Source: Holothuria scabra (taxonomy: Eukaryota; Echinodermata; Holothuroidea; Aspidochirotida; Holothuriidae). Taken from it: a stretch of 64,000 nt of DNA. The stretch spans positions 30,857,455 to 30,921,454 of the forward strand of contig CM074180.1 of the NCBI GenBank assembly GCA_037179385.1, written 5' to 3'. Shown one piece after another: positions 30,430-41,851 of this stretch; positions within the stretch are counted from its first letter, which is position 1; every line of letters begins with the position of its first letter. Both the position numbers and the translations under genes were made by a program. The notes under the pieces are model-generated. The model made no database searches, was not told the origin of the DNA, and saw nothing but the letters and a program-made list of their open reading frames with translations.

Positions 30430-32810
30430 TGTTAGCACGATATCTCAAGATAGAAATGTCTGACAATTTTCAAACTTGATACATGGATGCCCCATATTGA
30501 GAGGAAGGACCCTATTGTTTTTGGTGGAGGTCAAAGGTCATCTGGGGTCAGCAGGGGTCAATTTCTGAAAACTTTGTTAGCACGATATCTCAAGATAGGA
30601 AACTTGTATAGATTTCATATTTGGTATGTTGATGCGTTATGGTCAGAAGATGGTCCCTATTGTTTTTGATGGAGGTCAAAGGTCATCTGGGGTCACCGGG
30701 GGTCAAAGTCTGAAAATCTCGTTAGCACAATATCTCAAGATAGGAAACTTGGATAGATTTCAGATTTGGTATGTGGATGCGTTATGGTCAGAAGATGGTC
30801 CCTATTGTTTTTGATGGAGGTCAAAGGTCATCTGGGGTCACCGGGGGTCAAAGTCTGAAAATCTCGTTAGCACAATATCTCAAGATAGGAAACTTGGATA
30901 GATTTCAGATTTGGTATGTGGATGCGTTATGGTCAGAAGATGGTCCCTATTGTTTTTGCTGGAGGTCAAAGGTCATCTGGGGTCACCAGGGGTCAAAGTC
31001 TGAAAATCTTATTAGCACGATATTTCAAGGTAGGGAACTTGGATAGATTTCATATTTGGTATGTGGATGTGTTATGGTCAGAAGATGGTTCATATTGTTT
31101 TTGGTGGAGGTCAAAGGTCATCTGGGGTCACCGGGGGTCACACTCGGCAAAACTTGTCAACACAATATCTCAAGGGAGAAAAATTGAATAGATTTCATAT
31201 TTGGTTTGCGGAGGCGTTTTGGTCAGAAGATGGTCCCGATTGTTTTTGGTGAAGGTCAAAGGTCATCTGGGGTAACCAGGGGTCAAAGTCTGAAAATCTT
31301 ATTAGCACGATATTTCAAGATAGGGAACTTGGATAGATTTCATATTTGGTATGTGGATGTGTTATGGTCAGGAGATGGTTCATATTGTTTTCGGTGGAGG
31401 TCAAAGGTCATCTGGGGTCACCGGGGGTCAAAGTCTGAAAATCTTGTCAACACAATATCTCAAGATAGGAAACTTGGATAGATTTCATATTTAGTATGTG
31501 GATGCGTTTTGGTCGAAAGATGGTCCCTATTGTTTTTGGTGGAGGTCAAAGGTCATCTGGGGTCAGCAGGGGTCATTTTCTGAAAACTTTGTTAGCACAA
31601 TATCTCAATGGATGAAACTTGTTTAGATTTCATATTTGATACGTGAATGCATTATGGTCAGAAGATGGTCCCTATTGTTTTTGACAGAGGTCAAAGGTCA
31701 TCTGGGGTCACCGGGGGTCAAAGTCTGAAAATTTTATTAGCACAGTATCTCAAGATAGGAAACTTGGATAGGTTTCATATTTGGTATGTGGATGCATTAT
31801 GGTCAGAAGATGGTCGCTAATGTTTTGGTGGAGGTCAAAGGTCATCTGGGGTCACCAGGGGTCAAAGTCTGAAAATCTAATTAGCACATTTCAAGATAGG
31901 AAACTTGGATAGATTTCATATTTGGTATGTGGATGTGTTATGGTCAGAAGATTGTTCATATTGTTTTTGGTGGAGGTCAAAGTTCATCTGGGGTCACTGG
32001 GGGGGGGGTGAAAGTCTGAAAATCTTGTCAACACAATATCTCAAGGGAGGAAACTTAGATAGATTTCATATTTGGTTTGTGGATGCGTTTTGGTCAGAAG
32101 ATGGTTCATATTGTTTTTGGTGGAGGTCAAAGGTCATCTGGGGTCACCGGGGGTCAAAGTCTGAAAATCTTGTCAATACAATATCTGAAGGGAGGAAACT
32201 TGGATAGATTTCATATTTGGTTTGTGGATGCGTTTTGGTCAGAAGATGGTCCCTATTGTTTTTGGTGGAGGTCAAAGGTCATCTGGGGTCAGCAGGGGTC
32301 AAAGTGTGAAAATCTTATTAGCACGATATTTCAAGATAGGGAACATGGATAGATTTCTCATTTGGTATGTGGGTGTGTTATGGTCAGAAGATGGAACCTT
32401 ATGTTTTCGGTAGAGGTCAAAGGTCATCTGGGGTCACCGGGGGTCAAAGTGTGAAAATCTTGTCAGCATGATATTTCAAGATAGGGAACTTGGATAGATT
32501 TCGTATTTGATATGTGGATGTGTTATTGTCAGAAGATGGTTCATATTGTTTTTGGTGGCAGTCATAGGTCATCTGGGGTCACTGGGGGTCAAAGTCTGAA
32601 AATCTTGTCAACACAATATCTCAAGGGAGGAAACTTGAATAGATTTCATATTTGGTTTGTGGATGCATTATAGTCAGAGGATGGTCTCTATTGGTTTTGG
32701 TAAAGGTCAAAGGTCATCTGGGGTCAACGGGGGACAACAATATCACAAGGTAGGGAACTTGGATAGATTCCATATTTGGAATGTGAATGGGTTAAAGTTA
32801 GGAGATGGTC
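30430..32810 (+). repeat. 145-bp satellite array, ~16 units, DR1 in nearly every unit
   Basis: The strict period is seen from motif positions: AGGTCAAAGGTCA begins at 30528, 30673, 30818, 30963, 31108, 31253, 31398, 31543, 31688, 31832, 32124, 32269, 32414 and 32704, mostly exactly 145 bp apart. Two further units have one or more changes (about 31974 and 32558). Each unit also has CACGATATCTCAAGATAGG, GGATAGATTTCATATTTGG, TGGTCAGAAGATGGTCC and two GGGTCA half-sites. 145 is not divisible by three, so the staggered 91-codon ORFs are periodicity artefacts. Confidence 0.95.
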
Positions 32811-32815
32811 CCTCC

Positions 32816-35800
32816 AGAGATGCCAAGTATCTTGATTTAGGTGGAATAATTACCATTTTCACCCTCAATTCTGCAATTACAAATATCCTCCAAAAATTGC
32901 TCTTTTCACATGTTAAGGATCTTTGTTGAAATCTCAAAGTGTCTAGCTGAAAAGTTTAGGCCAAATTGTATGGTTCGAATGAGCAAGTGGGCTTGTACTT
33001 TCTGCCTAGGCTTAACGTAGGCCTAAGTTAGGCCTAGCCGATGCTACATATTTCACAAAGCAGAATCGAGTACTGAAGAGGATCAACAAAATCCACTTGG
33101 CCAAGAACATCAAAAATATTTAAAAGGCATTGGTAAAAAACCCTTATACAACAATCTGCAGTACTTTTGTGAGCTTTAGGTGTAAAGTTTTTCCCTGCGA
33201 TGTAATTTTCTTCATCATGTCTAATGTCTTGGCACTTTTGCCATTGCCTAATGTATAGCATCTATGTACATTTTGAACCTATTCTACACATGTATGTTTC
33301 TGTGTAATATCCTTAGGCTAGCCTAGTGGGAAATTAAGCTTTCCTACCAATATTTTATTTGTTCTAGAACATGATATAAAGCATGCAGCAGCATATTTTG
33401 GTAGCAGGGTGGTATCTGCAGCGGGGGAAAACTTACGAAATTCTCCCATATATATTAGTGTTATGAGAAGCTGTTCAAAAGTCCTCCCACATATATTAGT
33501 GTTACAAAGTGTCATTGCAAAATAATGTCTCGACTCTGCAGTATTTATGGGGTTGGTTCAAACCTCTGCACTGAAATCTAACCCTCATCAAAGTCTTAAA
33601 AGTATTATTAAACCTTTCAGCTTGAAAGGATAGGGAGAGGGTCCTTAGTTTACAGTGTTGTGAACTCTCAAGACTTTTTGCAGGTAATTATACAAAACCA
33701 TCAAAACCATCATTATGTCATTTCTTAATTGTACCATGGTTTTTTAGGGTTGCCCTAGCATGAGGGGGTCCACTTTTAAAGAAGGTTTGCATGATTCCTA
33801 TTTTTCATTTCTTGAAGTCAGCTCGAAGCCTTTTGAAATTGCAGTGTGTAGAGGTTAAAGGATTTGTAGGGTCACTGGTGGTCAAAATGTGAATGACAAC
33901 CTTGTTTAATAGGTGTTAACACATCTTAAAGTGGGAGACTTAAATAGATTTCACGTGTGGTTTGTGAATGCTTATGGTAAGAAGATGATCCCTATTTTTG
34001 GTGGGGGGGACAGAGGTCATGTGGGAAAACAAAATTATTTTTTGAACATGTTAGTATAACATTTGAATGAGAAGATAATGGTACATGATGGGATTATTTG
34101 AAACGGAACGTTTGTGTATCATCGAAACCTCAATGCAGTTTTGCATTCTGGTTCATGTTTGGACAGTGAGAGACACTATATTTACCACTTATTGTCAGAT
34201 AGATAAATAAACTCCAATCTCAGGTGTTTTCCAGGGGTCAAAGGTCATTGACAGTGTCTGTTGTCAGAACACACTACAATGTGAACTCAGCCTCAAAAGG
34301 GTATAAAATGTTGTTTTTCATGAAATTTAGCATTTTTATCATTTGCTGATGGTGTGATATTTTTTGTGTTTTTAGCAAGTTACATCAGTGACCGTTTTGG
34401 AAGTAAATACAGCTTTCTGTAGTTGTGAGAGCCGTGTAACAAGTTGGTTGCAGTTAAATTTTCTTTCAGTCAATTACATATAAGGACCTACTATATGAAG
34501 CAGAGTGCAATGAAGCATAGTGTGTAGAGCAAGACTTACAGTAGGAGAAGGCTAGGACTGGGTTTCCAGCAATCGATTTTTAGCTGTTTTCCAGGGACAT
34601 TTGGGCAGTTGGGGGGTACTTGAATTTTTTTTTTGTAACAAATGATGGTGGGGGGGGGGACAAATGAGTGGAGGGGACATTAACATAAAAGTCCCCCTAA
34701 TTTTTGTGACACAAAACTTAAACAAGGTACTACTAAGTACCAAAAACACCATACATGCAGGTTATATAAGGTGTGTCCTACCAATTACGATCGATTTGAT
34801 ACTTGTGCTTCGCATTCCTTCCAGTATGTTTACCTGTAAATCACAAAATTTTGTGTGTGTTTTGTGCACTTGCAGTTGCATTGATGTTTTCCATATCAGT
34901 TGCATTTTATACTCACATTTTTCATTAGTCTCTAGGATTATTTGGTCATAAAGGAGCTCAGCATCCAGGAATTTACACAGTCCTCACTTGTCCCATACTA
35001 CAGTATGTTGAATGAAGTCTGTAACCTCTAGTAAATGACTAGGCAGCAGGCTGAAATTTGCAAACACTTTTGAAGGGAACTGAAAATACTGTATCTCAAT
35101 GTGCAGTTTGTATGTGGCTTTTTCACCCATTCCCAAGTGACTGTAGGTCAGTTAAGTTTTTCGTTTCAACCAAAAAAATAAATAGATGATATAGCTCACA
35201 TGAAACTTTTTCAACCAGAGATACTGTAAGCTAGAACTTCAGTGCATCTGGGGGTTCACCCCCTGGTCCCCACCCTGGCATCCATTCCTTTTTATTCTGC
35301 TTGAGGAACCTTTTCCCCTCCACTCTTCACTTTGCCCCAAGCTTCCTCCCCTTTCCAAGTTTGACATTCTGGCATTGCCACTGGTTGTGACCCCCTGTTA
35401 ACTTCTGCTTTCCAGTAAAGAGACCTGCCAGAATTCATAAAAGCACATAGAAAGTAAAGCTGAGAACACCTTCCACATAAAATGATAGGATGAATTTATC
35501 TGGTGTGGTAGTGTGCACCATGGTGGGGGGGGGGAAGGGGGGGGGGAAACGGTTACAGTGTGAGGATGCAAATTATGCAGATTAAAAATTGTCCAGTCAT
35601 AGATAATGCTGCACAAGGTTTCCAGAGACTCTTAGAGAGTACAGTATGTACTGCAGTATTAAAAAATGTTGCAGCATAACCACACATCGCAATGCAGTTG
35701 GGATGCAAACCAGTTGAATATTTGTGGTACAATACTGTACACCAGACAGGAGCATTTGATTTTCAGTTGGAGGTGTTTTTACTTAAAAATGCCAAACAAG

Positions 35801-37386
35801 AGCCACTTCACCTGCTTTTGGCTCATAATGTCAGTAGTTGTTGTTGACAATAATACCCTTGCAAAAATGTGTCTGACCATACTGTAGTGCCATGGTTCAA
35901 CATGGCAGGGACAAATCAGTGTTGAAACCATGAAAATTTTTTAGCTGCACTGATGAAAACCACCAATTTCACATGATCTTGTGTTTTGTATAGTAGGATG
36001 GGAAAATTCATTAGACAGTGTGGAAGGTGGCAGATTTATACTATAATGGCTGGTGACACTACTGTAGGCATCTTCACATTAGCACATTGCATCAGTGTTT
36101 AGTTGCTGGCAGATTATCTTCATTTAAATTTTGATGTAGACAGCTTCAGGTAAGACTTCATTATAGTAATAGTTGAAGTGAACCTCAAGAGATTGATTTG
36201 TCTGTGATTTAATGCTGTGCATGTCTGGTGACATACAGGATCATCTATATGCAGTATTTTATGAACATTCTCAGGCTAGATAGAATATTTTGAGTTGGAT
36301 GTATTTAGTGAGCATGAAATATGAATTTTCACCCAATATTGAGGTGTGTTCATCCATTCTCCTCTAGTCATTTTCATTTAGTGGTGGTATGGTTGTAATT
36401 GGCCTGCTGTTGTATGTACAGCATTTTAAATGTATGAACCTACTCAGGCTATATAGAGGTTGTTGATTTTGATTCATTTTAGAGAGTACAGGATGAAATG
36501 CCCACAATGGCATGACTTCATCCATTCCATTTTCATTCAGCAGAATGTTTTTAATTTATCTGCTTTTTAGAAACTGCTATCTCTGTTGGTTTGTTAGGTT
36601 TCGACTGTATGGCTTTCCAATTTTGCTTTTTTGATGTCCTTCATATTTGCAACTTACTGTACTTTTGGAAACATTGAATCAGAAATAACGTTTGTGTTTA
36701 AAATTTAAAAGCCATAGCAAAACACATTGTTAAATTACTGTGTACATCCTGTAGTACTACAGATCCTTTGTATGCAGCAAAAATTTCTAAAGAAAATAAT
36801 CCGCAGCTGTCTGTCACTCTGTCAGTTGTATTAGGGTATCCATTTATGTGTGTAATATTAGATTCTGACATCCCTCTTTTGGCAAATAATTGCAGTTGTA
36901 TGTTGTTTGTTTACATTGTAGAAGAAATTTTGAAGATAGAGTTTCTGAAAATTGATCAGATCTATTGATCTTGTTTTGTTCAACATTTTAGAGAATGTTC
37001 AGAAGTGATTCAGGAGTGTTCAACATGCAGAATTAATTTTGAGTTAAAAAGAAACTCTCTGGTGACTGTGTTTGAACTTGTGTTTCCTTTCCTTTTTTTT
37101 TAAATGTATTGCCTCAGAGATGTCTTTAAACTCAAGGTCATTGGCATCAGGTCATTTACAGTACCGAACTTGGTGTGCTTTCATTGCCTTGCCTTCGTAC
37201 ATTTGCAAAAGATTACTGTACATCAATAACCAACATGAACAGTTACTACTGTACTTCATCTCATATGTCAGGATCGAAGGTAATAGAACATCTTTTCTGT
37301 ACAATGTGGTTGTGAAAAGCAGCCTATAGACGTGGGTGTGTGTGTATAAACCTACACAAACGCAATTAAATGAACAGAAGTATGAA
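32816..37386. other. Intron stretch, mostly unrecognised
   Basis: It holds TAGGCCTA-type motifs at about 33005-33040, a degenerate 145-bp unit at 33850-34040 and a DR1-like GGGTCAAAGGTCA at about 34236. G-runs lie at 34650-34660 and 35523-35548. A short CAGTG...CCACTG segment at 35241-35385 has no target duplication. TACTGTA/TACAGTA words are frequent from here to the right edge. No gene is seen. Confidence 0.45.
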
Positions 37387-37540
37387 ATAAATTTACTTTG
37401 TTTTGAACTAACTGTACTTTACACACTACGGTGTGTCATGTGTGGTGGACCATTTTAAGAGGGATCATAAATTTACTTTGTTTTGAACTACTGTACTTTA
37501 TACACTTTTGTGTGGTGGACCATGTTAAGAGGGATCATAC
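37387..37540 (+). repeat. Tandem duplication, ~75-80 bp unit
   Basis: AAATTTACTTTGTTTTGAAC...GGTGGACCATTTTAAGAGGG is followed directly by a second copy lacking a few bases (ATCATAAATTTACTTTG...GTGGACCATGTTAAGAGGG). Small indels separate the copies. Confidence 0.85.
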
Positions 37541-40500
37541 AGAAAAGGATATTGGGTTTAAGTAGTCATGGTGATTTTGAATGATGGTTGCAGGTGTGTT
37601 CAATTATTAAAGTCTGTCTGATTTCCAATAATAGAGAAAATCAACCAAACTGGCAATTGGTCTGTCACAGGCAGTGTGCAAGTATCATCCCATTTTACAC
37701 CATTCTGCAAAAAGTGTAAATTGTAGAGTTTAAGCTGACTGATTGTGGTACCATGGAAGTTTTAATCTGGTATTGCAGTTTCAGTTAATAAATGTCATGA
37801 AGAATCAAGTTGCCTTCTTATATTGTTCACCCAAGATAGCTTCTATACAGTACAAGATCCTAGCAAAACGAACAAAGCAACCATTTGAAGTACTGTGAGG
37901 TCTTTGTGAGGTTGATGGACTTAACAACCTCCATTAGGTAATTACACATAGCTCCAGTTCTGAGAGGCTAGAGTGGGTCCAACTGATCTGTCCATTGGTG
38001 GACCGCCGGCCTGGGGGAGGGGTATATTTTGGGAAATTTTTGAATTTTAGAAGTGTCTACATGCAAAATGGAGGCACTTTTTTGGCAAATGAGCCAACGC
38101 AATTCCACAAGGTTACCGCCAAAAAAGTTAACTACGGTAACTGAATTTTTTGCGGTAACCAGCTAGAAAAATATTGTATTTAGAGATTTGCCAAAATAAA
38201 ATTGTACAGATAGGCCTACTCACAAATGCGAAATTACTCAAACCTCTCCTTGTGACAATATTTAATCGCTATTGTTGCTGTAAATTTTAGTGCGGTACCA
38301 ATACAGTTTGCAAACATCAACTCGATATGTACCGTAACAGTCGTAACATGCTGCAAGTGGTTTCCAATACATGTCTTTGTACATCTCGCATGGCTTTTTA
38401 GCCATGAAAACACACAGTCTGTCAACATTCGTTTGATGCGAAACTCTGAAACAAACCCCGCCCCTAACCCAAAAAGTGGGCATTCATTCATGCTATTGAA
38501 CGTGGCATTGCACATTGTTATTACAGTATTCATGCAGTGACAGGGGTATATTCCATACGTGCTGCGAAGGTTAGTCAGTAGCGATGTTGTGACAGCAAAA
38601 ATCCTAGGTCCGTACGTACCTATAGGAGCCTATGAATTTTGTAGCAGAGCGAGCAGTTGAATGTGCTGTGAGATACAATTTACTGAATTTGTAGTTATCG
38701 GTAAGCTGAATTTTTTGTTAATTTGTGTGATTCTCTAACTAAGAGTACTTTGGCGATTTGAAATGCGGGTTTTTCAGAGGGCTGGAAGGGTCAGTGGGTT
38801 TCGGTGTTCAAATGCGGGTCATAACCTTTCCCTAAATGTAACCTGTCCTATGAGCATTTTGAGATGTTTTTTCCAATGCCTATATATGTCATTTGTTTCA
38901 TTATGCTATAGATTTGTGTATCCATGGTTTTCATGGTTTTATAATGATCCATGGTGATTACTGTTCAAGATCGGAAATGAAAATAGTGTGCAGTACTGCA
39001 TGTAATTTCAGATTTGTACCCAGGTACAATTACCTTGAATTAAGCAGTAAAAACATATAAGTGTTGGCTTTATAGAAATGCACAATGATAGGCAGCTCAA
39101 AATAAGATGTTTTTAAAAGACAGTTGTTCATCACCACAGATAGTTCCAGTCCTCCCAACTTACCTAAGCCCCTCCCACAAATGTTAAACCATCCTTGTCT
39201 GTACACAATCCCAGTTTATTGCTTCACAGGGAGTATACAAGACCCTAATGTGTATTAAAATCAGAACATTCTCAGTACAGTACATGCAGTAAAAAATGTA
39301 CATTACTTCATCACTCTGCTTTTTTTAATTTGCTGGCAGTCAGAGAGCTATGCCAGTTGAGAATTTTGGTGAACTACTGCAAAAGTTGTAGTTAAATTGT
39401 AGTTAGGGGGTGACTGTCTTTAGTGTTCTCAAGAAAAATCACAGTATCACAGTATCAGTTCATTCATTGACTACATTGCTGTTATCCCTTATGCCACACA
39501 ATTCTTTGGGGAAGACACAGTGGAGCATTTTGAAGGTAGAGTATTGCAGTATTGGAAGCTTGCAGAATGTCTACTGTAACTTTACACGTACATTGAAAGA
39601 ACCCTAAAACCTTTACTGCATATTGCAAAGGGTTCACAAGGAAACATTTCAAGTACTGTAGATTTTTGTAATTTTGTGTTTTCTTACATCTCATCTGTAG
39701 GAAACAAAAGCTTACAGAGAAAGCAGGTGGGGACATGAAACACATTTTTTGCAGCATTTATTGGTCCCTTACAGTTGGTAATACAAGTCTGTCTGCAACA
39801 GTCTTTCATATCACACAGTAGTTTCTTCTGTTCTATAGAAGACAAGCTGTCAAATGCAGAGGCACTTCTTGAGGCTAAATGATTCATAATAGCAAAAGCA
39901 TAGATGTACAGTATACTTGTGCTACAAGTGGTACTTTGTACCCATAGTATTTTCTGTATTATAATGTCTTTCATAATTTCTTAAAATGGATATGGGGACA
40001 AAACATAGTTTGAAGTCACAGAGACGATATCTGTTGTACACTGTTTTAAACTAAATGTAGGACTGCTGGTGAAACATTGTGCGCTTTATTTTTGAAAGTA
40101 CATATGGTTACTACAAACTTGTAAGTACACCTACTGTACAGTAATTGCACTGGATGTATTGATTTGATTGAATGACACAAAGTGTAACATGTACATAGCA
40201 TGAGGTGCCTCTTTAGAGATTGGTCATTCAGGACTAATTAATGATAAGATCTCATCTCCGTTGAGAGGGAATCGTTGAGAGGGATTGGGGGAGTGGGAGA
40301 GTGGTGAGCAGGGGGTAATTTGCACTACATCCCAGGCAGATCAGAAATGTGATAGATGCTTGTCTTTTGTGCATGGAATAATACTGCTTGCTGCCTTCAT
40401 ATGTTTAGACATATGAATATCCGTATTGAATGAGGAAATGACAATCATAGTTTTTGAAAATTAAAAGGAGAAAAAATACAGGGTGTTCAAATTTGTCTTC

Positions 40501-41551
40501 ATCTTTATGTAACTTTGTGAAATGTTGAGTATCTATATGAATTGTGCAGTAACTACATCTTTTTTTCCTGCCAAGTGTATCAAAGTCACCTCCTAAATAA
40601 AATGCCCTGGAGAACCACTTTTGAACAAAGGTAGTTTGGAGTTGCAGTAGTATAACACTGTTGCCAGTTTATGACTTTTGGACAAACTGAAGCTGTATGT
40701 AACATTGCAAACATGCAAATCACAAAAACTTGAAGAATAGTTTGGCATTTGTGAGGGATTATTATACAGTATGGGGAAGTTGTTTTGGAATTTTGAAATA
40801 CAGTATTTGTCAGAAAACTGTTTCATCGCTTTGTAGTTAATAACAGGTTTTCTTGCAACAAAATTCAGGTACTCTGTAGGGTACTGTGTATTTTTAAACT
40901 AGTTAAGAAGGAGGCAAGTATTAACAAAACATAAGTAAGAGGCAGCAGTTATGTATGTTGTGGAGACCACTGTTGGCTAGCGAAAAAGATCTCCAGCCCC
41001 CCTTTAAAAAAACAAGACCCCCAAAATTAATGAATAACTATGATTAGTTCTAAGGATTCTTGCATTAATTTCTTGTACTGTTGTCTTGTGTTACAGCTCA
41101 GTTTCAACCTATTGGTTCAAATTGGGCCGTCCACACCATTTTTCCAGTTGTAGCTCATGGTTTTGATGGAATAGTTGTTTCAGCTCCACATAGTGTAAAT
41201 GTAATGCTCTAGCTCAGCACACCCTGTGATACAGGTTTTGTGTGGGTCTGTATATTATTGACATCGTCTTCCCACTAACTGTAAGAAGACATTTTTGATG
41301 GTAATATTTAGACAGCATGTTTACAGTTACTTTGCATTCAGTCCTATGCACCAAACTTAAAGCACAATTATCAACCACATATCACATTTACAATGGTGGG
41401 ATGTTGCAACAGAACATACCATCATGTTAAAATTGTTACAGAATTTGTAACAGGACACCCCCATAATTACAAATGGAATCAAATAGTGATAGTATTAGTG
41501 TGCTATACAATATAAAGTAAATGACAAAAGTGTTGTATTGTACCATATTAA
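37541..41551. other. Intron stretch with dispersed repeats
   Basis: 37955-38025 is an uninterrupted paralogue of the site occupied by the MITE at 49903. 38380-38830 is one of two copies of a ~450-bp repeat (the other is at 51470-51880). 39130-39350 is a diverged copy of the CTCTCACCCCAAAC MITE family. No gene is recognised. Confidence 0.5.
38380..38830 (+). repeat. Dispersed ~450-bp repeat, copy 1
   Basis: Shares, in order, GGGCATTCATTC-, CAGTGACAGG-, CGAAGGTTA-CAGTAGC-, TTGAATGTGCTGTG-AGATA- and GGCGATTTGAAATGCGGGT-like blocks with 51470-51880, same strand. Nothing coding was recognised; the superfamily is unknown. Confidence 0.6.
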
Positions 41552-41847
41552 AGGGTGAAACCTCTCACCCCAAACTACAATTTTGGTATGGAGTACCAAA
41601 ATTCTCAATTGGTTCAGCTCTTTGATTGACAGCTCATTCAAACAATGCATAGTACCAAAGCTAATATTCAACAGCATGAGCATTACTGAGAGTGTTTTGA
41701 TTATATAAATTGAGTTTTTCTATACTCACCTTGAAGCAATAAACTGAGATTGTATCTGGATGAGGACGAATTTCAGACAATTGTGGGAGGGGCTTCAATA
41801 AGAAGGTAAGAAGAATTGGTGCTGTTTGGGGTGAGAGAACTGGGCCT
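41552..41847. mobile_element. TTAA-flanked MITE, CTCTCACCCCAAAC family
   Basis: 296 bp flanked by TTAA on both sides (41548-41551, 41848-41851). The ends are inverted repeats AGG-N7-CTCTCACCCCAAAC. TTAA duplication points to piggyBac-type insertion, but TA-type insertion cannot be excluded because the ends are palindromic (TTTAAA). Family copies lie at 4527-4608, 22555-22800, 23413-23458 and 39130-39350. Confidence 0.65.
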
Positions 41848-41851
41848 TTAA

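Larger units (their letters stand above)
30300..32815 (+). mobile_element. Composite hairpin/(TG)n/satellite element, copy B
   Basis: GAAACCTATGCAATCATGATGG just before the TG tract matches the sequence between hairpin and TG tract in copy A and copy C. The TG/TATG tract spans about 30327-30418, followed by the 16-unit satellite. The left hairpin arm and the CTAG-type right end were not found, so the copy is incomplete or eroded. A lone degenerate unit lies further on at about 33850-34040. Confidence 0.5.

Noticed and set aside
30180..30479. Cys/Val-rich ORF
   Set aside because: It translates a (TG)n/(TATG)n microsatellite.
30626..32413. Staggered 63-100 codon ORFs every 145 bp
   Set aside because: They are the same satellite unit read in rotating frames. 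The spacing equals the repeat period and there is no protein-like composition.
33034..33261. 75-codon minus-strand ORF in intron 1
   Set aside because: Its composition looks plausible but I recognise no motif, start context or splice partners.
35241..35385. Small hAT MITE with CAGTG...CCACTG ends
   Set aside because: The flanks share no target duplication and the ends match only over a few bases.
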